Part shown: positions 1-11,800 of the stretch, one piece after another
Numbering within the stretch: the stretch's first letter is position 1
Layout of the letters: each line of letters opens with the position of its first letter
From: Carettochelys insculpta
Lineage: Eukaryota > Chordata > Testudines > Carettochelyidae
Direction of reading: 5' to 3'
DNA: 64,000 nt
Assembly (NCBI RefSeq): GCF_033958435.1
Contig: NC_134141.1
Location: 101,101,001-101,165,000 of the forward strand
Translations under genes and position numbers: made by a program
Notes under the pieces: generated by a model
The model's input: only the letters and a program-made list of their open reading frames with translations
What the model was told of the DNA's origin: nothing
Database searches by the model: none

Positions 1-1596
1 TGCAGCTAAGTATTCAGGGAACCACACAGCTGATTTGGAGTATACCATTCACACAAGAATCTTTAAGAAGGAGCAAAGCATAATTTAATTAGTATAATCA
101 GAAGCTCAGATAACACAGGATAGCAGAAGAAGTCAGAAAAGAATGAAGAGTTGCCAAAACATTGTTTTCTCTGAAGGAAACAAGGTTCTGCAATATATTT
201 GTAAAGGGATCTACAGTATTTCCTTGTTATAAACTGGGGACTTGACAGACAGCCTCTAGATTTACTACTTGATAAAAGTACAGATTCTGCCCATGCTGAT
301 AATGTGACTGTCTTTCTCCAATAGATAATAAAAAAGAAGCAGAGCTCTAAAGAGCTTATTTCTTGAAAATATTCCTCTGGGCCTTCAGTTCATGTTTTGC
401 TTAATGTTACATGCTGCGATTTACTCTAATTCACACCCACACACAAGCCTTTTTCTTTCCAGCCATCAGAGCCAGATGCCAAAAGGATGATCTATTGCCT
501 GATTTCAGTTCAATCTAGTTATATCAATTCTTCAGCAGCATTTATGGGCCAGATTCTACAGTCCTCACATAAGAAAATTCCGCGCAGCCAAAGTACTGCA
601 AGAAGGGCTCTCTGTGAGGGTATGGGCAGGGATGACCCCAGTATCTATTCAGAGATATAACTAATCAATAGCTTGCCTCTTTTCTAAATATGTCCAATAT
701 GAATAATGAATATTAGCAATGCCCAGCTTAGCCCTGTCACACAACTTGTGTTTATATATATTTTTCTTGAAGTCTGTATTCTCATGTAAAATGGGTGGGG
801 AAGCGGTTCAGTTTGTGGTGGCCAGGCAAATCAGCATTTTCATTGTTCTGCCAAGCAAGCATTCAGAAGCTGATCCAAACCTGGGTCATTCAAGGCCAAG
901 AACACCAAAGAAGGGTTGTAATCTGTTGCTGGGAAAGTTGCCAGCCCTAATTCTTTACAAGAACTCGGGCTCTTTGACTCTGGAGAGAGTCCCTACATCA
1001 TTCCTCTAGCGTAGCAGGATGTAAAATGTGTCAATGACATCTAGTTCCAAATGAAGCTGGGAGATAAAATGGTGAGAAGGGAGGGAATTGGTGGAAAGGC
1101 CTGACAGAAAAATAGACAAGGAAATCTGTAGTCCTGAAGCAAGCATATTAGCACTGAATTGTTACTAATGAGAGAAAATTCCTCCTCACATGAAGATCTG
1201 ATTATGCTTCAGAATTAAGATGACATAAATCAGACAGCTGCTTCTCTAATGGGTGGCAGCACACATTTACCTTAGGATGCCTTTCAGATGCTTGCCTTTG
1301 ATGTTTTTTAGGTGGACAATTCTACCAGGTACTGAGCACTGCTCGAGAGATGTTGTGAGCTCCCCACTCCATTTAAATTGATGGGAGCTCCAGGTCTCAA
1401 CACCCTGTAGGATCAGACCCTGGATCAGGGCTGCTCAAGTGTAGTCCTAGCAATGAATATATCTTGCAGCATCCTAAAATGAGAAATGTAGTTTTCCTCA
1501 TCCTGTTAACAGAAGAGTGCTGGGAAAGGATTCATTGCTGGTGAATTCAAACATTAAGAAGTTAGTATTGCTCTGTCAAGAAGGTACAAGGAAATA
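1..1596. other. Intergenic, nothing recognised
   Basis: AT-rich unique-looking sequence. Open frames are short and show no recognisable domain. No repeat family was identified by eye. Confidence 0.6.
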
Positions 1597-2574
1597 TAGA
1601 ATCAGAGTATCATGGGGTTAGAAGAAACCAATCCCCTGCTGAAAGCAGGACCATTTCCAACTAAACCATCCCAGCCAGGGCTTTGTCAAGCCGAGACGTA
1701 AAAACCTCTAGGGATGGACATTCCATCTGCTCTCTCGGTAACGCATTCCAGTGCTTCACTGCCCTCCTCAAAAGACAGTCTTTCCTAATATCTAGCCAAG
1801 ACCTCCCACACTGCAACTGAGACCATTGCTCCTCATTCTGTCACCTGACACCTGTGAAAACAGCCTCTCTCCATTCTCTTTGTAAACTCCCCTCCCACAT
1901 CCCAGTACTTGAAGGCTGCTATCAAATTTCCCCTCACTCTTCCCTTCTGTAAACTAAATAAGCCTAAATCCCTCAGCCTCTCCTCGTAGGTCGCATGCTC
2001 CAGCCCGCTATTCATTTTTGTCGCGCTCCACTGGACTCTCTCCAATGCATCCACATCCTTTTTAGTAATGGGGGCCACAGACCTGGACACAGTATTCCAG
2101 ATGTGGCCTCACTAGTGCCAAATAAAGGGGAATAATCACTCCCCTGGATCTGCTGGCAATGCTCCTATTAAAGCAGCTCAATACGCTGTTAGCCTTCTTG
2201 GCTACAAGGGCACACTGTTGACTTATGTCCAGCTTCTCATCCACTGTAATGCACAGCTACTTTTCTGCAGAACTGCTGTTTAGCCAGTTAGTTCCCAGCT
2301 TGTAGAGGTGCTTGGGATTCCTCTGTGCTAGTGGAGGACTTGTTTTTTTGGCTCAATCCTACACTTTGTTTATATATCCTTGGCCCCTATCCCTACCTCC
2401 CAATATATCTACATCTCCTCTTATCTTAGTGTAATCTGCAAACTAGCTGAGGGTGCAATCCATCCCCTTGTCCAAGTCATTAATGAAGATGTTGAACAAA
2501 TCCAGCCCCAGAATCTGGCCCATGGTGTACTCTGCTTGATGCCAATCACCAACCAGATATTGAGCTATTGATCA
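1597..2574 (-). mobile_element. CR1 LINE fragment, 3' part
   Basis: Read on the minus strand this is the C-terminal reverse-transcriptase region and 3' end of a CR1 non-LTR retrotransposon. Broken minus-strand frames carry typical CR1 text such as ALVRPHLEYCVQVCGPHY (2062-2244) and VDALERVQWSATKM (1833-2090). The low-coordinate end starts with a CR1-like terminus (atagaatcagagtatcatgg), then the usual 3' segment. The copy is 5'-truncated at about 2574, frameshifted and inactive. A MITE follows almost directly at 2579. Confidence 0.9.
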
Positions 2575-2578
2575 CAAT

Positions 2579-2908
2579 GGCTGTGTCTACACTAGCTCCC
2601 TTCTTCGAAGGGGGCATGGTAATCAGCCTGAGCAGAAAATAACAATGAAGTGCTGCGATGAATTTGCAGCACCTCATTTGGCTAATTCTCCCCTAATTGG
2701 GAGTAAGGGCACTTTGAAGTTACATGGGTATTTCAAAGTGCCCGTGGCTACAAGGCATGCCAGTGCTTCAAAGTTTACAACTTCAAATTTTCCGCAGGGA
2801 GAATTAGCCTAATGAGGTGTTGCATATTCATCGCAGCACTTTATTATTATTCTCTGCTCCGGCTGATTACAATGCCCTGTTTGCAGAAGGGGGCTGGTGG
2901 AGACAGCC
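2579..2908. mobile_element. Palindromic MITE, Harbinger-like, 3-bp duplication
   Basis: This 330-bp element has inverted ends: left ggctgtgtctacactagc, right (reverse complement) ggctgtctccaccagccc. It is largely self-complementary over its length and is flanked on both sides by AAT. The 3-bp duplication and GGCTGTGTCTACA-type end match other MITEs in this window (62346-62706). It has no coding capacity. Assignment to PIF-Harbinger is inferred from the 3-bp duplication; a hAT origin is the alternative. Confidence 0.75.
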
Positions 2909-2911
2909 AAT

Positions 2912-4695
2912 ATGTCCATGAAGCACTAGTTATTTTTTAAAAGAAGACATGCACATGTAATAAGATTATTACTTCACATTTGTTTAAGGTATCATAAGCG
3001 CACAATGCATTTACATGTAAATCAGCAGCAAACTTTGGATTCCTGGCAAGTTGTCTCTATGGCCTTTAGCATTGCAAAGTCTGCATATTGAAATGAAGAA
3101 TACGACAGTGCAAGAGACAAGGAAAAATTCCCTTACCTCTGATGCAACTGCCATAACATTATGCTTTTAGCATGTTTAAGCAGCAAAAAGACCATCTCTG
3201 ATGCACAGTTGAGACTAATTATAACACTCAAGAGATTTACTGCCCGACTCATCTAAAGATGTTACTCATGAGAGAACATATTGCAGGGAATTCTGCATAA
3301 TGTAAAAAGAGAGGAAGAGGTATTTGCCCACTGGTGCTGAAGAACACCTTTTCTACTCACCTGTAACCCTCCTCTGTCTACAGGAGCCTCTGACTTTTAC
3401 TGAGAGGATCCTTTCTGCTTCAGTCTCACTCTAGAGACTGCAACTCCCATGATGCCTTGGAGAAAAATGGAAGGAAACTGTGGCTTTTTTTCCAGGCAGA
3501 GAGAGAAGACGGTGGTTCTCCATGTTTTGGGATGCTAAGGTCTGCTACCGAGGGCCTGATGCAGTCTGTGATCGAACAGACCACTTCAGGGCAGGCATGG
3601 AGCTTTTTCCCAGTACAGGAATGGCTACTGAAAGCTACAGCCCACTGCTTAAGGCTGGCTGAAAAACTAGCCAGAGAAGTCACTGTAATGATCTGTGCCT
3701 GTTAAAGTGCTTCAGGGGCCAGCGCCAGTGTCACAGGGACTGGTCATCTTCTTGCCTCGCCTGGACCGACCACACCAAGCTGTCTCCAATCTAGCTGAAG
3801 ACCTGCAAGTGTGCCAATGCAAGCTGGCATCTGCAACTCTGATTCCAGAGGAGTGCACGCTCTGGGGTGGGATAACTCATGGCAGTGTAAATGCCAGTTG
3901 GATAAGTTTCATTTATTTCTGTGTACTTTTTTCCCCTTAACTTGTTAAGTAAAGGTGTGTTAATTCTAATTTGGTCAATTGGATGTATATTATTTATAAT
4001 TGCTATTTTGGAGTTAAACCCAGATTGTTACTGGAATAAGTATTCCTGGAGGTTCCCAAGGCGCACCATTAAGTGTGTACAGCGGCCAGCCAGGTGGAGG
4101 CACTGCCATTTTATACACTTTTAGTAATGAGAGATTGCAGCAAAGGGGTAGGAAGGGCATTCCCAACTATTTACCCTCACCACTGGAGCACTCTGTATCT
4201 CCTTTAATATTAAAATCATCAGGCACCCAGGCACACAAGTTAGTGTTGCCTGATCCCGAGTAACACAATGAGGAAAGCGGTGGCAGAGAGTGTGGTGAGC
4301 ACACCTAAGCTACATGTTTTATTGAAGAATATAGAGTGGGCCTATAATCAACTAGATCTAGAAAGAGAAACCTCTCCCACTCCTTGCTCCCTATTCTAAA
4401 AGGTAAACAGTTTATTTCCTGAACTCCTGTCTCTGCACAGTGACGACATTACGCAATGGATAGCTGCGGCTTTGAAGTATTATTTTTTTATTGAGGCATG
4501 CTGGATAAGGTGGGAGTAAACTTATTCTAGAGTACTAGCCCTTGGATTATGATTAGTATATTTTAAAATGTTATAAATACAAAACAGAAAAGAAAGGAAT
4601 ATGGTGTCCCTGTGTATGCATGTACATAACATGAACATGATTCATTTATTAATACTAGATATGTGGAATGGATTAAATCATTAATAAATATAATG
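2912..4695. other. Intergenic, no gene recognised
   Basis: Several short overlapping open frames at 3420-3940 lie on both strands and show no domain. A ZNF143-like motif at 3437-3456 is listed separately. The stretch from about 3300 to 4300 could be an uncharacterised interspersed repeat, but no terminal structure was found. Confidence 0.5.
3437..3456 (+). promoter_or_regulatory. ZNF143/Staf-like motif, isolated
   Basis: The sequence actgcaactcccatgatgcc closely resembles the ZNF143 (SBS) consensus ACTACAAYTCCCANNATGC. No CpG island or first exon is visible nearby, so it may belong to an old repeat or distal element, or be chance. Confidence 0.4.
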
Positions 4696-4703
4696 CTTTA
4701 AAG

Positions 4704-4881
4704 CAGGCGTGTCCAACCTGCGGCCCTGGACAGCTAGTAATGCGGCCCCACAAGATCGTAAACTTTTAACATTATTATGTGATTTATATACATTAACTAT
4801 AATATATATTTTATATACGGCCCAAGACAATTCCTCTTCACTCAATGCGGCCCAGGCAAGCCAAAAGTTTGGACACCCATG
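4704..4881. mobile_element. hAT MITE with perfect 8-bp duplication
   Basis: This 178-bp element is flanked by identical 8-bp copies of CTTTAAAG (4696-4703 and 4882-4889), the hAT hallmark. Its ends are short inverted repeats: left caggcgtgtccaa, right (reverse complement) catgggtgtccaa, 11 of 13 matching. The 'tgcggccc' blocks near both ends are typical of vertebrate hAT-Charlie-like MITEs. It is non-coding. Confidence 0.88.
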
Positions 4882-5117
4882 CTTTAAAGGAAAGAAAACT
4901 ATATACTGCCCAAATTACCTGCGTCTTAGTCAATTAGGCACGCACAGCTCTCTCCAAAGAGTGTTACATTGAAACAATAAACAGGCAATCACAAAACTGG
5001 CCCTGAAGGCCACAAAATGTTAATAACCTACAGCATCTGGAAAGAGAGAGAATTTGTAATATGATGGCCCCTTTAGGTCACATTTCCTTTAACTGTAAGA
5101 AGAGCAAAAGCACCCTA

Positions 5118-5173
5118 TCAAAACAAAAAGCAGTGTATAGACTAGCACGGCTTCCTCTCTGTTACTATTCAAT
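5118..5173 (+). mobile_element. 56-bp Penelope-type mini-insertion
   Basis: A 56-bp insert is flanked by exact 10-bp duplications AAGCACCCTA (5108-5117 and 5174-5183). Its right part (tgtatagactagcacggctt onward) matches the single-copy end of the Penelope-type foldback at 48104-48430. Its left part (tcaaaacaaaaagcag) is the reverse complement of the sequence that precedes that end in the longer copy. It is therefore a near-minimal version of the same foldback, lacking nearly all of the palindrome. Confidence 0.8.
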
Positions 5174-5183
5174 AAGCACCCTA

Positions 5184-7719
5184 GTGTTAAATCACACACT
5201 GTTCTCACCTGTTTGCTGGAAGGAGAAGAGCACAGCATCTGGGCAGGATTTCCAGCTAACACACAAAAGTACAGGGGTAGGCCACTGCACTGATGAGCAC
5301 TCCAGTGGGGCTCAGACGCTTAACAGAGGAGGTACCTTACAGGAAATCAAACGTCACTGACACCTGTAATGAGTGTTATTTCTGATCAAGTAAAATTGAT
5401 GGACAATTAAGAAATTCTACACAAACAGGTCTGAAACAGGGAATTAGAGTCTGAACTGTACGGTATGCAAAATGACTCCACAATCCCTTTGGATTATGAA
5501 AACACGAAAAATTTAAAAAAAAAACCAGGAAACTTTGAGCAAAACTCGTATGGCAAAAATAAACAATAACAACAACAATTATGGGTGAAATCCTGGCCCT
5601 ACGGTGGACAATAGCAAAATTCCCTTCTGCTCCAGGCCCTGCCTCCATTCCACCCTTTCTCTCTAGACTCAGCCCTGTCCCTGCCTCTTACCACCCCCCA
5701 ACTCCACCTCTACCCCATTCCACCTCTTTCCGCAAGCCCCGTGCTTTTTCCACACCTGCCTGCCCACAGTCCACACCTTCCCTCCAATACCAACCCCCAA
5801 GTGTGCCCAATCCCTGCTCCTCCCCCAACACCCTTGGGCTTCCTGAATGCTGCTAATCAGATGTTTGTTCTGGTTCTGCAGTGCTGGGAGGGTCAGCGGC
5901 AGACAGGCCACCAGTGGACAGAGGCATGCATGTAGGGAGACAGAAGGGGAGCGTAAGTTGCAGTGAGTGCTTACTTATGGGTTCTCAGCCCCAGAGCACC
6001 CATGGAGTCAACGCCAATGGGTTTGACAACATTTGTCATTCAGGAGAATGTAAAAAGACAATTAAGCTCCTTTATGGAATTGGCAGTTTGGATATTAACA
6101 CAAACCACATTCAAGGGTGGTGAAGAATCTAAGCTCTGCCTGCAAATGGTTTTCCCTGGGGACTGAATGCAAACACAGAGCTGCTGGACGCATGTGGAGA
6201 GAGGCAGCAGAAAGAGCACCAAAGGACACAGAGAAGGAAGCCCTGAAGAAGCACTTCCACCATGAATCTGAGAAGAAGCTAGGAGACAGTTTCTGGGCCA
6301 CGTGCTGGTTGAAAGAGGCTTGCAAGTGTTGGCAAGGAAAAAAGTCTCCTGCCATTGGGTTTGTTCAGGGAAAAAAGGACTTTGTAGGTGCTTTGTAAAT
6401 AAATGAGATTGTACCAAATAAAAGACCTGACTCCATCAGCAATTTCTCCACTTAACAGTAACAACCAAGCAGATCCACTTGGATCAAAAAAGGTAACCAT
6501 TAATTTAAGTGACGTTGCAAAATTATGTGTGCCCGATGGAGCCAGTTATACCACCCTTATCCAGTTTGTTGTCTCTTTCATGTGGGGAATTTATTCTAAG
6601 TTCTGCAATGCTCTGTTTCTGCTAGATTGATAATACTTTCTGCACCTCCTGCACTGACAGTATTTCAACCTTGACTTTGGCGAAATTAAATTTTTTGTCT
6701 GAAGACAGGAAGACAAGGGCTTGGCTTAAGTACGGCAACACAGACACTACACAGTACAAAGAGGCCATAAAGTGTGATGTGGGGAAGCTTACATGGTCTG
6801 TGCAGATTCCCTTCATTGGAGAGTGGTCCACAATACGGTATACAGCTGGCACAGAGAAGGCTCCACTCTCCCCACAGCCCCAGTGTTGAAAGGGGTTAAA
6901 GGAAGTGTGGTTAGACTGTAATATGATCCACAGGCTATAGAGGGCCGTTACCAACTGGACAATTTAAGCAGCACTGGGGAAGGACTGGCATAGAATTGTT
7001 AGGCCTGCTCCACACTGCATGGTGAACTGCCCCATGGCTGTAATGAGTGTATTCTGTGGAGGTCCCTTATGGCTTCTCTACAGCAATGGGGTGGCATACA
7101 GTAGACATTTGGCAACACAAAATCTGGGTCCTTGTCTTTCTCTTCACAATTACGGCTGATTTGAGATTTTTACCTACATTAGGACTGAAATACCTCTGTT
7201 GTGTAGGTTAATTATAAAATTTCATTTGAATTTTCTTTATAATTGCTCTTGAGAGGACAACAAATAATTTGTAATTCATTTTCGGATGACATACTTTCTC
7301 ACTTTAATATGATAGACATTTTATTTTTTTAGATCAGTGCTCTTTGACTTTAACAGACTAACACAGACTCTTCAAACTTTTTATATAGTTTAGCTCATTG
7401 AAAAACTCATGGCTAGGCTAAATTTTAGAAAATTAGGTTACAGTTAGCCTAAATTACTAATGCTTGCTGTATCCAACTGTTATGATTATAGTCAAGACCA
7501 TGCTGGTAGTTTACATCATTTTTAAGAAGTACAGTTGTTATATCAGACTTCTGACTACTAATAAACAAAAATATACAAATCTGAAGGATCTTTTATTCCA
7601 AAGAATTGCAAAAAGATTTGTAAACATTAATAAAACCTTACAACACTCCTGTGAGATACAGTAAATATTAACATATCCGCTTCACATGTGGGGAAATTGA
7701 GCTACTGAGACTATGAAGC
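5184..7719. other. Intergenic, nothing recognised
   Basis: There is a pyrimidine-rich low-complexity stretch at about 5620-5830. Frames at 5580-6950 occur on both strands, are short, and lack domain signatures or a splice context. No gene is supported. Confidence 0.5.
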
Positions 7720-7871
7720 CCGCTGTATGCTTAAAACTTAGGTCAACATAAGTATCATACTTAGCAGGAAAATCTACACCCCCTGAGGACAGCTGATAGA
7801 TCCCCAGGTCCCTCAGGCTAGACACAGCTAGGTCAATGGAAGAATGCCTCTGTTGACCCACTTAACACTAT

Positions 7872-8159
7872 GGCTATGTCTAGATTACAGGCTTCTGTGG
7901 ACAAAACTTCTGTCCAGACTGCACATCTTTCAGAAGAGAACTGTCAGGCGGGAGCGTTCTGTCGACATCCCTGTACACCTCATTCCATGAGGAAGAAGGG
8001 GATGTCCCAACAGAGGGGGTTTTCCAACATTTGGCCCCGTGTAGATAGGTCAAATGTTGGAAAAGCGTCTCCCGACAGAACTGTCAGCAAAAGATACTCA
8101 AATTGTGCTGTGCAATTTGCATATCTTTTGCCAACAGTTCTCTGACATCTAAACACAGC
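7872..8159. mobile_element. Short MITE nested in an older MITE
   Basis: It begins ggctatgtctagatt and ends in the imperfect complement aatctaaacacagct-type sequence. Internal arms around 7950-8130 are inverted (for example caacatttggcc against tcaaatgttgga). It is non-coding. No clean target duplication is visible, so its exact limits and family are uncertain. Confidence 0.55.
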
Positions 8160-8609
8160 TTGAGTGAGGTGGAGTTACTATAGAAGTGTGAAAATACCCT
8201 TCATTGTTGTGCTATTCATTTACAATATTGTGTCATAGCAGCATAGCTATGAAACCAGAGCAGTAGCACCTGTAAGCCGCATCTACACGTGCCGGCTACT
8301 TTGAAGTAGCCGCACCAACTTCGAAATGGCGCCCGCCACTGCTACACGTGGCGGGAGCGATTTCGAAGTTGACATCAACGTAAGGCGGCGAGACGTCAAA
8401 GTCGCTATCGCCATCAGGAGATGGGAATAGCGCCCTACTTTGACGTTGAACATCGAAGTAGGGAACGTGTAGCCGTGTACCGCCATGGTGGCCATCAGCT
8501 GAGGGGTTGAGAGACGCTCTCTCCAGCCCCTGAGCTCAATGGTCGCCGCATGCAGCTGCCCCTTAAACGTCCCCACCCCCTGCCTTCCTGTGCAGGAAGC
8601 TGAGAGAGC

Positions 8610-10165
8610 GTGCAGGCGGCAGCCCAGCCACGCGGCCAGCCTGCACGCCCCTCTGCAGCCACAAACCCCCCTCGCTGCAATGGCCGGCCCCCAATCCCCC
8701 AAGTGCCCCCAGGGCACCCCCCGCAAGGGACCCAGGGCTCCCAGCCCAGCAGCCAGGTTGGGAAGCGGCAGCGGGGCCCCTCCTGGATGGAGGCGGAGCT
8801 TCGGGACCTGCTGGGGCTCTGGAGTGAGGAGGAGGTGCTCCAGGTAATGGGGAGCAAGAAGTGGAACGTGGATGCGTTCGCTCGGCTGGCCGAGGGCCTG
8901 GCCGCCCAGGGTCACCCTGCCCGCACTCCTGACCACATCAGGAGTAAGGTGAACGAGCTGCGGTAGGGTTATGCCCAGGCCTGGGATGCAGCCAGCCGAT
9001 CTGGGGCCGCCCCCGTCACTTGCCCCTTTTACAGGGAGCTCAGGGCCATCCTGGGCCCCCGGCACACCTCCTCCCCTCCGACCACTCTTGATACCTCGGC
9101 CGACGAGCCCCAGCAGGCCCCGGAGGCGGAGTCCGCCCTGGAGGTAAGCCCTGCACTGTAGGGGCCCCCCCAGGAGCCCACCCCTGGGGCACCGGAGGAG
9201 GAGGAGGAGGGGGGAGTCCTCCTCCAGCAACGGGGGGCTCTGGATCGCGCTGCCGTCACAGAGCTCCAGCAGGGCGTCCGCCCACCGGGTGTCCCCCGAC
9301 CGTGGGAGCGGACCATCAGGTATGTACCCCCCTGGTGCACACCCCTGGGGTTGATGGGCGGGGGTAACAGACATGACCAGGGCCCTCCACATGCCCAGAT
9401 GACCATGGCCCCAAGGACAGCAGTGGCATGTCCCTCACAGGAGTGCATCAGCCCCTGCCCCCACAGCACGACAGTGCCATGCCCCATCCCTGGGGATGGG
9501 GGGAGCGGAACCTAGGGTCCCCCGGGGAGAGGGGGTGGGACACCCATCGGTGGCAGCAGCATCTCCCGGGGACGGGGATGGGGAACCAGCAGCAGAGGGG
9601 TGGGGGGATAAGGGCCACGGCTCGGGGCCCACACTAACGGCTGTCTCCACTCTTCTTCCCCCCCACGTTCCGCAGCTGCACCATCGGAAGGACCGGCGAG
9701 TTGTCAGTGGTCCCGGAGAGCCCACCGGGGCCATCAGTCCAGGCCAGCCCCTCGGCGGAGCACCGACCAGCCCCAGGGCGGGGATGACGGTGGAGTCAGC
9801 ACTCCAGGATGGCGACGGACCCCCAGCTGCTGGCGATCCTCCATCGGCACTTGGAGGTCTCGGAGCAGCGCCTGCGGGTGGAGGAGCGGCGCCTCGACCT
9901 CCAGGAGCGGGTGCTGGCCTGGCACCAGGAGGCATGGGGGGCCTTTATGCGCACGTTTGAATGTGTCGTGGACTACCTGGCCCCCCCCATGCCGCGCTGG
10001 CCGCCACTCTGCCCGCCCTACCTGCTCCACCCGCTGCTCCACCCGCCGTTGCACCGCTGTCCGCCACCGAGGGCTCCTCCGCTGCGGGAGACCTGGGGCC
10101 AGCTGACACCCGCCGGCCTTATCTCCCGGTCCACCTGGCCCCCAGCCAGCCCCAGCCAGGGCTGA
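8610..10165 (+). pseudogene. Harbinger Myb/SANT-like protein gene, broken
   Basis: This is the accessory DNA-binding protein of the transposon; in the family it cooperates with the transposase in nuclear import and end recognition. The trihelix-like domain begins at about 8778 (WMEAELRDLLGLWSEEEV) and includes WNVDAFARLAEGLAAQG and HIRSKVNELR. An in-frame TAG at 8964-8966 interrupts it before GYAQAWDAASRSG. Probable exons end at the donor after 9143, then run 9174-9319 (acidic, open in the matching frame), then from 9676. The last part contains a leucine/glutamate/arginine-rich helix (ILHRHLEVSEQRLRVEERRL, about 9833 onward), but the frame inferred across the last splice hits TGA first, implying a frameshift or a different junction. 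The true start is unclear. Confidence 0.7.
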
Positions 10166-10614
10166 GGCTGAGGCGCAGGTCGCGGCCGCCCACCCCCAGC
10201 GCTGGACATTAGGGGGTGTGGGGCCCAGGACGTGGCCCCCCCCCGCTTTGTATATATCCCCTTCACTTATCATCTTTTGTAAATAGTTTGTATTAGATCC
10301 CTGTTATGTTGTTATGACGATACCTGCCCCCTATGTAAATAGTTCTCCCCTTCCTTGTCTTCCCCTTTTTTTCCTGTCATCTTATCTTATTTATAATACA
10401 TATATATATATATAATATTTATTTTGCCTGTAAATAGTTAGTTACGATAATGATAATAAGAGTTCAACATATATTCTGGTTTGACGAACAACATGTCTGT
10501 TTTTATTTCCAAGAAAAGTGGGGGGGGTGTGCTCTTGGGTGATCTGTGGTGTGGGCGTAGGGGCAGGGAGTGTTGTGGAGGATGGGGGGGGTGCAGTGGG
10601 GGGCCTGCCAGTGT

Positions 10615-11800
10615 TCACCCTGCAGCCTCGTCGAACTGGACCCGCAGGGCCTCCCGGACCCGGGTCCCTTCGGGGTCCACCTGGCGACTGGGGGCAGCGG
10701 GTGGCTGCACATGGGCCCTGCCAGCCTCCACAGCCCAGCCCTGAAAGAAGGCCTCCCCCTTGCTCTCCACGAGGTTGTGGAGGGCGCTGCACGCGCCCAC
10801 AATCTGGGGGATGTTGGTGGGGCCCGCATCAAGGCGGGTGAGGAGACACCTCCAGCGCCCTTTGAGGCGGCCAAATGAGCGCTCCACCACCTGGCGCGTG
10901 TGGTTGAGGCGCATGTTGAAGTGCTCCTGGCTGGCTGACAGGTGGCCTGTGTAAGGGTGCATGAGCCAGGGCCGGAGGGGATATGCCGCATCTGCGATGA
11001 CGCAGAGGGGCATGGTGGTGTCCCCCACAGGAATCTCCCACTGGGGGATGTAGGTCCCCGCCTCCAGCCGGTGGCACAGGCCCGAATTCCAGAATACCCG
11101 GGCATTGTGGGTGCTGCCAGGCCAGCCCACATATATGTCCAGGAAGCAGCCCCAGCTGTCCACCAAGGCTTGGAGGACCACTGAGTGGTAGCCCTTCCTG
11201 TTTAAGTAGCATCCTCCACTGTGCTCCGGGGCACGGATGGGGATGAGGGTCCCATCCAGAGCCCCGAAGCAATTGGGGAAGCCCAAGGTGGCAAACCCCA
11301 CAATGGCAGCATCCAGGTCCCCAAGCCGCACGAGCCAGTGGAGGAGCAGGGTGCTCATGGCGTGGACGACCTTCAGGGGAAGCACATGGGAGACCACCAA
11401 TGAGGGGTGTGCAGGGTGTGTGTGGCCCTCCCCTGCCAGGGCACCCCTCCCCTGCCAGGGCTGCCTCCCCCTCCCCCCGTGGGTCCTCTTACCTCCATGA
11501 GGACAGCCCTGACGGTGGCCTTGCCGACGCCAAACTGCTGGCCCACGGATTGGTAGCTGTCTGGAGTGGCCAGCTTCCAGACAGCAATGCCAACCCGTTT
11601 CTCCACACTGAGGGCACTCCGCATGGCGGTGTCCTGGTGCCTCAGTGCAGGGGTGAGCCACTGGCATAGCTCCAGAAATGTCTACTGGCTCATACAAAAG
11701 TTCTGGAGCCAGCGGTCGTCGTCCCACTCTCCGAGCACCAGCCGCTCCCACCAGTTGGTGCTCGTGGGGTAGCTCCACAGCCAGTGGCGTGTGCGGCCGG
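10615..11800 (-). pseudogene. Harbinger DDE transposase, nearly intact
   Basis: This is an HARBI1-like transposase that would cut and rejoin transposon ends. The catalytic exon (about 11366 down to 10615) reads VVHAMSTLLLHWLVRLGDLD, then GFPNCFGALDGT (first Asp), VGWPGSTHNARVF, VIADAAYPLRPW (second Asp) and RQVVERSFGRLKGRW (Glu). The second Asp and Glu are 35 residues apart, so the DDE triad is preserved. The N-terminal helix-turn-helix part lies in an upstream exon (about 11505-11800; SVEKRVGIAVWKLATPDSYQ, FGVGKATVRAVL) ending at a GTAAGA donor. An in-frame TAG at 11682-11684, between CMSQ and TFLEL, would stop translation unless initiation is downstream at the Met near 11624. It converges on the Myb-like gene. 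Confidence 0.82.

Noticed and set aside
8283..9392. 369-aa minus-strand open frame
   Set aside because: It is antisense to the Harbinger Myb-like gene and runs into the transposon end. Its composition is GC-driven and it shows no domain.
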